Source of the DNA: Pseudogemmobacter sp044142105
Lineage (GTDB): Bacteria > Pseudomonadota > Alphaproteobacteria > Rhodobacterales > Rhodobacteraceae
DNA: 64,000 nt
Assembly (NCBI RefSeq): GCF_044142105.1
Contig: NZ_JBGTYM010000009.1
Coordinates: forward strand, 152,519 to 216,518
Direction: 5' to 3'
Below the pieces are notes generated by a model. It worked only from the letters and a program-made list of their open reading frames with translations. It ran no database searches and was not told the DNA's origin. Positions within the stretch are counted from its first letter, which is position 1. Each line of letters starts with the position of its first letter. The translations under genes were made by a program, and so were the position numbers. Positions 10,175 to 18,710 of the stretch are shown piece by piece.

Positions 10175-10221
10175 GTGACACGACTCAGCCTCTGTGATCG
10201 ACTTTGTTACGTGGGTGTCAC
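10175..10221. repeat. Inverted repeat upstream of DUF465 gene
   Basis: GTGACAC (10175-10181) and GTGTCAC (10215-10221) form a perfect 7-base inverted repeat with a 33-base spacer in the 101-base gap before the small gene at 10239. It could be an operator or leader structure; nothing else in the gap supports either. Confidence 0.3.
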
Positions 10222-10238
10222 AACGATGGAGGACGAAC

Positions 10239-10409
10239 ATGAGCATGGCTTCGCATCTGCAGGAACTCCGCAAGAAGCACGAAACGCTTTCTACCATGGT
10301 CGAGGAGGCCCAGCGCCAGCCCGCAACGGATGACCTGAAGATCGCCGAGTGGAAGAAGCAGAAACTCCGCCTCAAGGAAGAGATTTCGCGCCTCGCCAGC
10401 CAGCACTAA
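10239..10409 (+). CDS. DUF465 (YdcH-like) small protein
   Basis: A 56-residue basic, helical protein (MSMASHLQELRKKHETLSTM) ending in KQKLRLKEEISRLASQH. The H-L-x-x-L-x-x-K-H start and the K-K-x-K-L-x-x-K-E-E-I end are the recognisable pattern of the DUF465/YdcH family, predicted to form a helical hairpin. Molecular function is not established. A good GGAGG ribosome-binding site precedes the ATG; an upstream in-frame ATG lacks one. The stop overlaps the convergent transporter gene by 4 bases. Confidence 0.88.
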   Translation: MSMASHLQELRKKHETLSTMVEEAQRQPATDDLKIAEWKKQKLRLKEEISRLASQH

Positions 10410-11290
10410 CCGGCGGAATCGGTGCTGCGCGCCCCGTCCTGTTTGCGGGGGCGCGCGGCCATAGCCGCACCGCCGGCAATCAGCACCGCAGCCAGAAGGA
10501 TCATGTAAGACGGTGCTGTGATGCCCGCGAGCACCAGCGCAAGGGTTGACAGCAAGGGCGCTGCATAAGAGGCGACACCCAGAATCTGGATGTCGCCTTT
10601 TTTCATGCCCATATCCCAGGTGAAGAAGGCCGCGCCCACCGGACCAAGGCCCAGCACCAGAACCGCCCCCCAGCCCAACACGCCCTGCGGCCAGATCGTC
10701 TGTTCCAGCGCCAGATGCGCGATCAGCGACAGCGCCGCCGTTGCCAGGCAAAAGACGGTCACGCTTTCGGTGGGCACGTCGCCCAGCCGCCGCGACAGCA
10801 CGGAATAGGCGGCCCAGGTCAGGGCGCAGGCAAAGGCCAGGACAAGGCCCAGCGCAGAAACCTCGCCCTCGCTGCCCCGCCCCAGCACGATCAGAGCCGC
10901 CCCGCCAAAGGCGACCAGCGCACCGATGATATGCTGCGCGGCCAGCTTCTCGCCGGGCAGAAGACCGGAAAACAGCACGATGAACAACGGCCAGAGATAG
11001 GCGATCAGTCCGGTCTCGGCCGTGGGCGCGATGCGGAAGGCGGTGAAATACAGGAAGTGATAGCCGAACAGGCCCAGAGTGCCGAAGGCATAAACCTTCC
11101 AGGACACGGTCCGCAGCACGGAAAGCCCGCGCCGTGCCGTCCAGATCAGACCAAGCGTGCCGCCAATGGCAAAGCACAGCGCATTCAGCAGGAAGGGCGG
11201 CACCGGGGCCGAACCGATGGTCAAAAGCGCCAGAAGCGCCCACATGAGGACGGCGGTGAAGCCGATGGCCGTGGCCTTGGCGCGGGTCAT
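10406..11290 (-). CDS. DMT-superfamily (EamA) transporter
   Basis: A 294-residue membrane protein with about ten hydrophobic helices in two EamA halves, e.g. AIGFTAVLMWALLALLTIG at the N-terminus and SYMILLAAVLIAGGAAMA at the C-terminus. Family members export or import small metabolites such as amino acids or drugs. The start MTRAKATAIGF at 11290 overlaps the ATP-grasp gene stop by 4 bases (ATGA), so the pair is coupled; a transporter for the ATP-grasp product or substrate is a reasonable inference, not shown. The gene end overlaps the convergent DUF465 gene by 4 bases. Confidence 0.88.
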   Translation of the reverse strand: MTRAKATAIGFTAVLMWALLALLTIGSAPVPPFLLNALCFAIGGTLGLIWTARRGLSVLRTVSWKVYAFGTLGLFGYHFLYFTAFRIAPTAETGLIAYLWPLFIVLFSGLLPGEKLAAQHIIGALVAFGGAALIVLGRGSEGEVSALGLVLAFACALTWAAYSVLSRRLGDVPTESVTVFCLATAALSLIAHLALEQTIWPQGVLGWGAVLVLGLGPVGAAFFTWDMGMKKGDIQILGVASYAAPLLSTLALVLAGITAPSYMILLAAVLIAGGAAMAARPRKQDGARSTDSAG

Positions 11291-12444
11291 TTCAGCGGGC
11301 AATCCTTGGGACGGGGCACCTGAGCGCGGAACCTGTCGCGCACGGCTTTCAGTCGGGGCAGGAAGTCGGGGTTCAGCACGCCATGGGCATGCGACTCCTG
11401 ATAGCAGGAATGATGGGGATTGCCGTTGATCTCGGTGATCAGGGGGCCACGGTCGCTTAGGAAGATGTCGCTGCCGGTGATGCCATAAGCGGGAAATGCC
11501 GCATGGGCTGCCCGGGCCAGTGCAAGGGCAAGGTTGAAATCGGGCAGTTGCGCCCCGGGCCAATCGGCCCCGGTCACGATGCTTTTCTCAAGGCTTGCAC
11601 CGCCAATCTGGCGGCGATCCTGCGCGCGGATCACCTTTCCGGTCACCGGATCGACGGCGATATAGGATCCCAGCTGGCCGGCGTTGGAATCGACCATCGC
11701 GCCAGCGGCGGGGCCTCGCAGCACCGTGTAAAGCACTTCCGGCTCTGTCCCCGCCAGGGTGGTGACGATGCGAACCGAGCCGATGACCGGGCCGATCAGC
11801 GCTTCCAGGTCTCTGTGCGGGCGGACCAGCTCCTGGAACATGAAGCCGCGGGCATGGTCACGCCAAATTTCGGCGACCAGGTCGCGGGTCGCAACCTCGG
11901 TGCCATTTCCCAGCCGCACTCTGCCGGGATCGGTCTGTTCGATGATCGAGACACCGCCGATCGACTGGCTGCCATGCACCGGCTTGCCGAAACAGGGCAG
12001 GTTGTCTGAGCGCGACAGAAAATCCAGCGTCGCGTCCGGCGAGGACAGCCAGGTTTCGCCCGTGACGGGCTTCTCGGAGGCGGCAACGGCAAGGATGCGG
12101 GGCTGCGGCAGCCCGGCTGCGGAAAAGCGGGCGTGGCATTCCAGCTTGTCGCTCAGCGCCGATCCGGGCCCGTCCGGGGCCGGCGGGTTCAGGGCCGAGT
12201 TCAGAGCGACAAAGGCGCGCGGGCCAAGGAAGGCACGCCGGGCGGCGAAGGAAATGCCCGGTTGCCAGGCCCCGGCAAGGAAGTATTCGTTGATGGTCAG
12301 CTTGCCACGGCCACGCCTGAGCAGGCTCGACTCGATGGCGATCCGCAGCGGAGAAACGCCCCGCGCCTTGGCCGCGTAGCCAATCGCGGAAGCAATATCC
12401 AACCGGCGGCCCTGCGGCGGGTGGGAGAGTAGGGAAGGGGACAC
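11287..12444 (-). CDS. Sugar-transfer-associated-type ATP-grasp protein
   Basis: A 385-residue protein starting at GTG. ATP-grasp features: a central nucleotide-binding region with FGKPVHGSQSIGG (lysine after glycine, glycine-rich turn), the FQELVRPH segment, and a C-terminal metal-binding ITGSDIFLSDRGPLITEINGNP with the D/E/N triad of the fold, ending in the EINGNPHHSCYQ stretch. The layout resembles ATPgrasp_ST proteins, often found with polysaccharide or capsule genes; a ligase forming an amide or phosphodiester-like bond is expected but the substrate is unknown. Directly coupled to the DMT transporter. Confidence 0.78.
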   Translation of the reverse strand: MSPSLLSHPPQGRRLDIASAIGYAAKARGVSPLRIAIESSLLRRGRGKLTINEYFLAGAWQPGISFAARRAFLGPRAFVALNSALNPPAPDGPGSALSDKLECHARFSAAGLPQPRILAVAASEKPVTGETWLSSPDATLDFLSRSDNLPCFGKPVHGSQSIGGVSIIEQTDPGRVRLGNGTEVATRDLVAEIWRDHARGFMFQELVRPHRDLEALIGPVIGSVRIVTTLAGTEPEVLYTVLRGPAAGAMVDSNAGQLGSYIAVDPVTGKVIRAQDRRQIGGASLEKSIVTGADWPGAQLPDFNLALALARAAHAAFPAYGITGSDIFLSDRGPLITEINGNPHHSCYQESHAHGVLNPDFLPRLKAVRDRFRAQVPRPKDCPLK

Positions 12445-12532
12445 CGGAGGCCTTTCGGATTGCGCACGCGCCCGAAGCTAGCCAGCGCCTCGGGCGGGTG
12501 CAATCTCTGGTTTCAGGCCTCCGGCGAGGGAT

Positions 12533-13258
12533 TTACACGACGAACTGGCCGCCATTGGCGCTGATGGTCGAGCCGGTGATGAAGCCTGCATCGTCCGAGG
12601 CCAGGAAGGCCACGATCCGCGCGATCTCCTCGGGTTCACCCAGGCGCCCGACCGGAATCTGCGGGATGATGCGCTCGTTCAGCACTTTCTCGTCGATGGC
12701 GCGCACCATTTCCGTGCCGATATAGCCCGGACAGATCGCGTTGACGGTGATGCCCGCCCGTGCACCTTCTTGGGCCAGCGCCTTGGTGAAGCCAAGATCG
12801 CCCGCCTTTGCTGCCGAATAATTGGCCTGGCCCGCCTGGCCCTTCTGACCGTTGATCGACGAGATATTGATCACGCGGCCGAACTTGCGGTCGCGCATCC
12901 CGGTCCAGAGCGGATGGGTCATGTTGAACAGGCCCGAGAGGTTGGTGTCCATCACCTCTTTCCACTGGGTCGGAGTCATTTTGTGGAACATGGCGTCGCG
13001 GGTGATGCCCGCATTATTCACCAGCACGTCGATCGGACCCAGATCGGCTTCGACCTTCTTGATGCCCTCGGCGCAGGACTCGTAGTCGGCCACCGACCAT
13101 TTGTAGGTCGGAATCCCGGTTTCCTTCGTGAAAGCCGACGCCGCCTCGTCATTCCCGGCGTAATTCGCGGCCACCTTGTAGCCCGCCGCCTTCAGCGCCA
13201 CCGAAATCGAGGCTCCTATTCCCCGAGAGCCACCCGTCACCAATGCAACCCGAGCCAT
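12533..13258 (-). CDS. phaB: Acetoacetyl-CoA reductase
   Basis: NADPH-dependent reductase that makes (R)-3-hydroxybutyryl-CoA for polyhydroxybutyrate. The 241-residue short-chain dehydrogenase shows the cofactor motif TGGSRGIGASI, NNAG at residues 81-84, and the catalytic S134, Y147 and K151 (NISSINGQ; NYSAAKAG), plus the PhaB-typical MTHPLWTGMRDRKFGRVINI and C-terminal LASDDAGFITGSTISANGGQ. It lies 132 bases downstream of phaA on the same strand, separated by a perfect inverted repeat. FabG is the close alternative but the phaA neighbour and the SINGQKGQ motif favour PhaB. Confidence 0.95.
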   Translation of the reverse strand: MARVALVTGGSRGIGASISVALKAAGYKVAANYAGNDEAASAFTKETGIPTYKWSVADYESCAEGIKKVEADLGPIDVLVNNAGITRDAMFHKMTPTQWKEVMDTNLSGLFNMTHPLWTGMRDRKFGRVINISSINGQKGQAGQANYSAAKAGDLGFTKALAQEGARAGITVNAICPGYIGTEMVRAIDEKVLNERIIPQIPVGRLGEPEEIARIVAFLASDDAGFITGSTISANGGQFVV

Positions 13259-13317
13259 GATTCCTCCTCTTCAGGTATGCTTTCGTCTTCCGTTGAAATC
13301 CTGTTACCCAAATGAAG

Positions 13318-13346
13318 ATCGGCGCGCAACAATATTGCGCGCCGAT
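13318..13346. repeat. Perfect 12-bp inverted repeat between phaA and phaB
   Basis: ATCGGCGCGCAA (13318-13329), loop CAATA, TTGCGCGCCGAT (13335-13346). On the coding strand of pha genes there is no following T-run, so a simple terminator is doubtful; it may slow or process the phaAB transcript, or be an operator. It contains GCGCAACAA, which also occurs in the phaA upstream region (14638-14646, opposite strand). Confidence 0.65.
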
Positions 13347-13390
13347 TTGCGGGTGCAGCAAGATGCCGCGCCTGCGCGGCCACTATCGGC

Positions 13391-14566
13391 TCAGACGCCT
13401 TCGAGGCACATGGCCACGCCCATGCCGCCACCGATGCAAAGCGTCGCCAGGCCCTTTTTCGCACCGCGACGGCCCATCTCGAACAAGAGCGTGTTCAGGA
13501 TGCGCGCGCCCGAAGCGCCGATCGGGTGGCCGATGGCAATGGCGCCACCGTTGACGTTCACGATCGACGGATCCCAGCCCATGTCCTTGTTCACCGCGCA
13601 GGCCTGGGCCGCGAAGGCCTCGTTCGCCTCGACCAGATCCAGATCGCCGACCTTCCAGCCCGCCTTGTCCAGCGCCTTGCGGCTGGCGAAGATCGGACCG
13701 ACACCCATGATCGAGGGGTCAAGCCCTGCCGTCGCGTAAGAGGCGATGCGTGCCAGCGGTTTCAGCCCGCGCTTCGCCGCCTCTTCCTCGGTCATCAGCA
13801 GAACGCCCGCCGCGCCGTCATTGATGCCCGACGCATTGGCGGCGGTGACCGAACCGTCCTTGACGAAGGCGGGCTTCAGCTTCTGCATCGCTTCGATCGT
13901 CGCGCCATGACGGATGTACTCGTCCGCATCGACCACCGTGTCGCCCTTGCGGGTCTTGATGGTGAAGGGGATGATCTCATCCTTGAACTTGCCGGCCTTC
14001 TGCGCCGCCTCGGCCTTGTTCTGGCTGGCCAGCGCGAATTCATCCTGCATGTCGCGGCTGATCTGCCACTGGTTCGCGACATTCTCGGCGGTCTGGCCCA
14101 TGTGATAGCCGTTGAAGGCATCCCAGAGCCCGTCCTTGATCATCGAATCGATGAAGTTCAGATCGCCCATCTTCTGGCCCGCGCGCAGATGCGCGACATG
14201 GGGCGACAGCGACATCGATTCCTGGCCGCCCGCGACCACGATCTTCGCATCGCCCAGCGTCACATGCTGCGCGCCCAGGGCCACCGCCCGCAGGCCCGAG
14301 CCACACACCTGGTTCAGCGACCAGGCGCTGGCCTCTTTCGCCAGACCCGCCTTGATCGCGGCCTGCCGCGCGGGGTTCTGGCCCTGACCGGCGGTCAGCA
14401 CCTGACCCAGGATCGTCTCCTCGATCTCGGCCTTGTCGATCCCGGCGCGGGCCACCACGGCCTCGATCACCGCGGCGCCCAGATCATGGGCGGGGGTATT
14501 GGCGAACGAGCCGTTGAAGCTGCCCACGGCAGTCCGGCCCGCCGCGACGATTACGACATTGGTCAT
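13391..14566 (-). CDS. phaA: Acetyl-CoA C-acetyltransferase (beta-ketothiolase)
   Basis: Condenses two acetyl-CoA to acetoacetyl-CoA, the first step of polyhydroxybutyrate synthesis, and is reversible. The 391-residue product has the nucleophile C88 (NQVCGSGLRAVALG), H347 (GGAIAIGHPIGASGAR) and C377 (LATLCIGGGMGVA), the full thiolase triad. The start at 14566 (MTNVVIVAAGRTAVGSF) follows AAGGGAG; an upstream in-frame start is less likely. phaB follows on the same strand after 132 bases, making a phaAB unit. No PHA synthase is in the window. Confidence 0.96.
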   Translation of the reverse strand: MTNVVIVAAGRTAVGSFNGSFANTPAHDLGAAVIEAVVARAGIDKAEIEETILGQVLTAGQGQNPARQAAIKAGLAKEASAWSLNQVCGSGLRAVALGAQHVTLGDAKIVVAGGQESMSLSPHVAHLRAGQKMGDLNFIDSMIKDGLWDAFNGYHMGQTAENVANQWQISRDMQDEFALASQNKAEAAQKAGKFKDEIIPFTIKTRKGDTVVDADEYIRHGATIEAMQKLKPAFVKDGSVTAANASGINDGAAGVLLMTEEEAAKRGLKPLARIASYATAGLDPSIMGVGPIFASRKALDKAGWKVGDLDLVEANEAFAAQACAVNKDMGWDPSIVNVNGGAIAIGHPIGASGARILNTLLFEMGRRGAKKGLATLCIGGGMGVAMCLEGV

Positions 14567-14702
14567 GCTGATTTCTCCCTTGCGGCCTGCGCATCCGCGC
14601 GCCATCGGCTTACGGTCCCAATGTCATGATCGCAAGTTTGTTGCGCAAGCGATTTGACGCAGGTCAGAAGGAGGAAGATTTCCCTAGGGCGGCGGCGCTC
14701 CC

Positions 14703-15557
14703 TCAGCCCAGGCCCTTGCTGCGACCCTTGCGGAAGCGGCCGAAATCCGGGGCAACTTCGGGCTTGCCGAACAGATAGCCCTGCAGGCAGCCGACGCCAT
14801 GGTCGCGCAGCCAATTGGCCTCGGCACTGGTTTCCACCGACTCGGCCACAAGGAACATGTTGAATTCCCTTGCCATTGCGATGGCGGCACGCACCAGCGG
14901 CTGACAGTCTGCATTGCGGTCGATGCCGCGGATGAACTGCCCGTCAAGCTTGGCAATATCGAAGCGGAAGGCGTTCAGAAGCGAAAGCGAAGTCATGCCA
15001 GCGCCGAAGTCATCCAGCGTGACGGCAATGTGCTTGCGGCGCAAATCCGCCATGAAGGGGATCAGCACATCGGGCATCTGCATGGCCGAGGTCTCGCTGA
15101 TCTCGAGAATCAGGCCCCTGCCGATCGCGGGGTGGGTGGCCAGCGCGCGAGCCAGCATGTCCTGCCATGGCTTGTAGCCGACCGAGCGCGCCGACATGTT
15201 CACCGCGATGCGGAGCTGCGGATGGCGTTGCAGGGCCATCAGGCCCAGCTGCAAGGCCGCGACATCGATCTCGCGCCCCAGTTCCTGGGTTTCGGCCACG
15301 GGCATGAAATCCCGGGCGGGGATCACGCGGTCCAGCGGGTCGAGCAGGCGGATATAGCCCTCGTAAAAGCCGATGATCGAAGGGTCGGCGGCATAGACCG
15401 CGGGCTGGAAGGCCAGTCGCATCCGTTTCAGCGCCAGCGCGGCGCGGACCATCGCCAGCGTTTCACGGTCGGCCGAGGAAACCGCCGCCGCAAGCGGCGT
15501 TGCCTGATCGGCCTCAGGATCGAACCGGGGCCGCTTCGGCCCGCGCAGGAAACTCAT
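14703..15557 (-). CDS. EAL-domain cyclic-di-GMP phosphodiesterase (stand-alone)
   Basis: A 284-residue protein that is essentially one EAL domain after a short variable N-terminus, without GGDEF, sensor or membrane segments. The EAL signature is E66-G-Y-I-R-L; other conserved metal/catalytic motifs are present: NMSARSVG, ILEISETSA, VTLDDFGAGMTSL (both aspartates), IAKLDGQF, LVAESVET and GCLQGYLFGKP. Because these residues are retained, it is probably an active c-di-GMP hydrolase, though AESVET departs from the usual AEGVET. The ATG at 15557 is preferred over an upstream TTG because it has GGGGG at the right distance. Confidence 0.9.
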   Translation of the reverse strand: MSFLRGPKRPRFDPEADQATPLAAAVSSADRETLAMVRAALALKRMRLAFQPAVYAADPSIIGFYEGYIRLLDPLDRVIPARDFMPVAETQELGREIDVAALQLGLMALQRHPQLRIAVNMSARSVGYKPWQDMLARALATHPAIGRGLILEISETSAMQMPDVLIPFMADLRRKHIAVTLDDFGAGMTSLSLLNAFRFDIAKLDGQFIRGIDRNADCQPLVRAAIAMAREFNMFLVAESVETSAEANWLRDHGVGCLQGYLFGKPEVAPDFGRFRKGRSKGLG

Positions 15558-15659
15558 CGGCAAAACCCCCGCTTGCGCCCGCAGGCTTGACGCGAAATGG
15601 TAAAGCCGCGCTGAAGTTTCGGCCGTTGCGTCGAGTTTGCAGGAAATTCCGGAGGAAGC

Positions 15660-16232
15660 ATGGACGGCACAAGATGTAGCTGGTGCGGGACCGATCCGCT
15701 ATATGTGGCCTATCATGACACCGATTGGGGCCGCCCCGAACGCGATCCGCGCGCGCTGTGGGAAAAACTGATCCTTGATGGCTTTCAGGCCGGGCTGAGC
15801 TGGATCACCATCCTGCGCAAGCGCGAGAATTTCCGGCGCGCCTTCAACGGATTCCACCCGGAAGAGATCGCGCTTTGGGGCGAGGCCGACGTTCAGCGGC
15901 TTCTGGGCGATGCCGGGATCATCCGCCATCGCGGCAAGATCGAGGGCACGATTGCTTCGGCCAGGGCCTATCTCGAGATTGAGGCGGAACAGGGCTTCTC
16001 GCCCTTCCTCTGGTCTTTCGTCGGTGGTGCGCCGGCGCAGACGCTGCGCGCCAGCATGGCCGAAGTGCCGACCGAAACGGCAGAAAGCCGGGCCATGGCC
16101 AAGGCGCTCAAGGCGCGCGGCTTCAAGTTTTGCGGTCCGACGATCACCTATGCCTTCATGCAGGCCGTGGGCATGGTGAATGACCATATGGTGCACTGCC
16201 CCGCCCATGCCGAATGTGCCGCCATGGCCTGA
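15660..16232 (+). CDS. tag: DNA-3-methyladenine glycosylase I
   Basis: Base-excision repair enzyme removing 3-methyladenine. The 190-residue product has the Tag zinc site: CSWCGTDPLYVAYHDTDWG at the N-terminus and MVNDHMVHCPAHAEC at the C-terminus (Cys/His ligands at both ends), and the core helix-hairpin region WEKLILDGFQAGLSWITIL with the substrate-pocket Glu/Trp. Start follows a GGAGGAAGC ribosome-binding site. Divergent from the EAL gene; the thioredoxin-like gene follows after 73 bases. Confidence 0.95.
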   Translation: MDGTRCSWCGTDPLYVAYHDTDWGRPERDPRALWEKLILDGFQAGLSWITILRKRENFRRAFNGFHPEEIALWGEADVQRLLGDAGIIRHRGKIEGTIASARAYLEIEAEQGFSPFLWSFVGGAPAQTLRASMAEVPTETAESRAMAKALKARGFKFCGPTITYAFMQAVGMVNDHMVHCPAHAECAAMA

Positions 16233-16305
16233 AGACCGCCCGCCCCCTTGGCGAAGCGGCGGTCAGGGCGCATATAGGGCGCGACAAAAGGATGATGAGG
16301 ACGAC

Positions 16306-17214
16306 ATGCTTGGTCTTGGCGAAGCCCCGCTTTCCCCCGCAGCCGACGATCTGATCAAGGACAGCTCGGAAGCCACCTTTATGCAGGATGTGATCGAGGC
16401 CTCGCGCGAGGTGCCGGTCATCGTCGATTTCTGGGCCACCTGGTGCGGCCCGTGCAAGACGCTTGGGCCGGCGCTTGAAGCGGCTGTGCTGGCCGCCAAG
16501 GGCAAGGTGAAGATGGTCAAGGTCGATGTCGACCAGAACCAGCGCATCGCGGCGCAGCTGCGCATCCAGTCGATCCCGACGGTCTATGCTTTCTGGCAGG
16601 GTCAGCCGGTCGATGGCTTTCAGGGTGCGCTCCCGGCCTCGGATCTGAAGAAATTCGTCGACAAGCTTTCGGCCATGGGCGGCGACGGCGGTCTGGCCGA
16701 TGCGCTCGCCGCCGCCGAAGAGATGCTGGAGCAGGGTGCGCTGGCCGACGCGACCGAAACCTTTGCCGCGATCCTTGGGGAAGAACCGGAAAATCCGGTC
16801 GCCTATGCCGGTCTTGCGCGCACCCATATCGCCGCCGGCAATCTGGATCAGGCCGAGGCCTTCCTGACCGCCGCCCCTGCCGCCATCGCCAAGGCCAAGG
16901 AGATCGAGGCCGCGCGGGCCCAGATCGAACTGGCCCGTCAGGCCGCCAATGCCGGCCCCGAGGCCGAACTGCGCGCGGCCGTGGCCGCCGACCCGTCGAA
17001 CCATCAGGCGCGGTTCGATCTGGCGGTGGCGCTGAATGCGGGCGGCAAGGTCGAGGAGGCGGTGGATGAGCTGCTGGACCTCTTCCGCCGCGACCGCGAA
17101 TGGAATGACGGCGCCGCGCGGGCTCAGCTCTTCACCATCTTCGAAGCACTGAAACCGCAGGACCCGATCGTGCTCAAGGGCCGTCGGCGCCTGTCGTCGA
17201 TGATCTTCGCCTGA
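16306..17214 (+). CDS. cnoX: Thioredoxin/TPR co-chaperone (CnoX/YbbN type)
   Basis: A 302-residue protein with an N-terminal thioredoxin domain containing the active site WATWCGPCK (C47 and C50) and cis-proline IQSIPTVYAFWQGQ, followed from about residue 125 by TPR-like helices rich in alanine and glutamate. This is the layout of YbbN/CnoX, a holdase that protects and hands over substrates to GroEL/DnaK. E. coli CnoX lacks the CxxC pair; here CGPC is intact, so oxidoreductase activity is likely too. Start at 16306 (MLGLGEAPLSP) follows GATGAGGA. Confidence 0.9.
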   Translation: MLGLGEAPLSPAADDLIKDSSEATFMQDVIEASREVPVIVDFWATWCGPCKTLGPALEAAVLAAKGKVKMVKVDVDQNQRIAAQLRIQSIPTVYAFWQGQPVDGFQGALPASDLKKFVDKLSAMGGDGGLADALAAAEEMLEQGALADATETFAAILGEEPENPVAYAGLARTHIAAGNLDQAEAFLTAAPAAIAKAKEIEAARAQIELARQAANAGPEAELRAAVAADPSNHQARFDLAVALNAGGKVEEAVDELLDLFRRDREWNDGAARAQLFTIFEALKPQDPIVLKGRRRLSSMIFA

Positions 17215-17228
17215 CGGCGGGGCAGGGG

Positions 17229-17882
17229 ATGCCGACCCCCGCGATCACCGCTGCCGACCTGCCCGATGTGCTGGCGCTGTTCCCGCTTCCCGGCGCGCTT
17301 CTGCTGCCGCGTGCGCGGCTGCCGCTGCATATTTTCGAACCGCGCTATCTGGCGCTGCTGGAAGACGCATTCAAGACACGGGCAAGACTGATCGGCATGA
17401 TCTGTCCGACCGCGACGCCCTCGGGGGCAAGGCGGTTGTCCGCCATCGGCTGCGCCGGGCGGGTCACGTCCTTTTCCGAGACGGAAGACGGGCGGTACAT
17501 GATCACCTTGACCGGAATCTCGCGCTTTCGCCTGCGCGATGAGGTGCAGGGCTTCACCCCCTATCGCCGGGCGCAGGTGGATTGGGCGCCCTTTGCCCGC
17601 GACCTTGGCCCGGCCGAGGAAGACCCCGGGCTGGATCGCGCGGCTTTCCTCGCGATCCTTGCCCGCTATTTCGCAGCCGAGAACCTGTCGACCGACTGGG
17701 GCGGTCTGAAAGAGGCCGAGCCGGAATTGCTGATCAATGCCATTTCGATGCTCGCCCCCTTCGCTCCCGAGGACAAGCAGGCGCTTCTGGAAGCGCCGAG
17801 CCTTGCGACCCGGCGTGAGACGTTGCTGACCCTTATCGAATTCGCCCTGCGCGGCGGCAAACCGGAAGACCTGATCCAATGA
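17229..17882 (+). CDS. Lon N-terminal (substrate-binding) domain protein
   Basis: A 217-residue protein made of the LON substrate-binding (N-terminal) domain without ATPase or protease parts. Family landmarks: LALFPLPGALLLPRARLPLHIFEPRY near the start (here LFPLPGALLLPRARLP, then HIFEPRYLALLEDA), IGMICPT, GCAGRVTSF and ITLTGISRFRL. Such stand-alone proteins are widespread in alphaproteobacteria; their function is not established. It sits between cnoX (14 bases upstream) and the Trm112 gene (4-base overlap), so the three genes likely form one protein-quality or translation-related transcript. Confidence 0.9.
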   Translation: MPTPAITAADLPDVLALFPLPGALLLPRARLPLHIFEPRYLALLEDAFKTRARLIGMICPTATPSGARRLSAIGCAGRVTSFSETEDGRYMITLTGISRFRLRDEVQGFTPYRRAQVDWAPFARDLGPAEEDPGLDRAAFLAILARYFAAENLSTDWGGLKEAEPELLINAISMLAPFAPEDKQALLEAPSLATRRETLLTLIEFALRGGKPEDLIQ

Positions 17883-18070
17883 CCGAGCCCGTCCCCGTTC
17901 CCGCCTTCGACCGCCGCATGCTCGAGGCGCTGGTCTGCCCGGTGACCAATGCGGTCCTGACCTATGATGAAGAGGCGCAGGAATTGATCTCGCGCGCGGC
18001 GCATCTGGCCTTTCCGATCCGTGACGGCATTCCGATCATGCTGGTGGCCGAGGCCCGTCAGATCGACTGA
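17879..18070 (+). CDS. Trm112 family protein
   Basis: A 63-residue protein with the pattern FDRRMLEALVCPVTNAVLTY and FPIRDGIPIMLVAEAR, which is the Trm112/YcaR fold. In eukaryotes Trm112 activates methyltransferases; the bacterial role is less clear. The usual four zinc cysteines are reduced to one (CPVTN), as in many bacterial versions. ATGA overlap with the preceding LON-domain gene; its 3' end overlaps the convergent cyclo-ligase gene by 13 bases. Confidence 0.9.
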   Translation: MTEPVPVPAFDRRMLEALVCPVTNAVLTYDEEAQELISRAAHLAFPIRDGIPIMLVAEARQID

Positions 18071-18708
18071 GTGCCCGCTTCGGTGACAATGGCCGACATC
18101 GGAATGTCGTGCCATTGCGGGAAGACGGTTGCCAGCCGCGCGGCTTGCAGACCCACCCCCACCACGAAAGGCCTGTAGGGTCGCAGAGAGGCCAGCGTCC
18201 GGTCGAAATAGCCGCCTCCATAGCCCAGCCGGTAGCCTGCACCATCCCAGCCGACCAGGGGCGCCAGCGCAAGATCGGGGATCGCCGTTCCGGCACTGGC
18301 GGGGGGCACCGGAATGTTCCAGTCGCCGCGCTCCATTGCCTGACCGGGATGCCAGGGCCGCCAGACCAGCGGCTGGCCCTTCTGAACCACCACAGGCAGC
18401 GCGACCTGCGCGCCGCGCGCGTGCAGGCTGGTCAGCCAGGGCCGCAGGTCGGCCTCGCCCTTGATCGGCCAGTAGCCCCCGATCACGCGACCGGCGACCG
18501 GCCCGGCCAGCCAGGTCTCCAGCCCTTCGTCCAGATGCTCCCTCAGGGCGGCGGCCCAGTCGCTCCGCGCGGCGACCGACAGCGCCATCCGTTCGTCCCG
18601 CAGCCTTTGCCGTTCCGCCTTGCGCCAGCGCGCCACTTCCAGCGCCTGTTGCGGGTCATGTCCTGCATGTTCGGCCATCTGGCAGGGGGCGGAGGCGGGT
18701 TCGGCCAT
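18058..18708 (-). CDS. 5-formyltetrahydrofolate cyclo-ligase
   Basis: ATP-dependent conversion of 5-formyl-THF to 5,10-methenyl-THF. The 216-residue product shows the N-terminal helix WRKAERQRLRDERMAL (K/R-x-x-x-R for ATP binding), GGYWPIKGEADLRPW, and the family signature LGYGGGYFDRTLASL near residue 170 followed by VGVGLQAARL. An N-terminal 30 residues before the first motif look extra, and a later start (e.g. at the MA-EHAGHD methionine) is possible. It begins 2 bases after the ubiquinone hydroxylase stop, so the two are co-transcribed. Confidence 0.92.
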   Translation of the reverse strand: MAEPASAPCQMAEHAGHDPQQALEVARWRKAERQRLRDERMALSVAARSDWAAALREHLDEGLETWLAGPVAGRVIGGYWPIKGEADLRPWLTSLHARGAQVALPVVVQKGQPLVWRPWHPGQAMERGDWNIPVPPASAGTAIPDLALAPLVGWDGAGYRLGYGGGYFDRTLASLRPYRPFVVGVGLQAARLATVFPQWHDIPMSAIVTEAGTQSI

Positions 18709-18710
18709 GG

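Noticed and set aside
10427..10456. GC-rich hairpin GCGCGCCCC/GGGGCGCGC
   Set aside because: Inside the end of the DMT transporter coding sequence and without a T-run, so not called a terminator.
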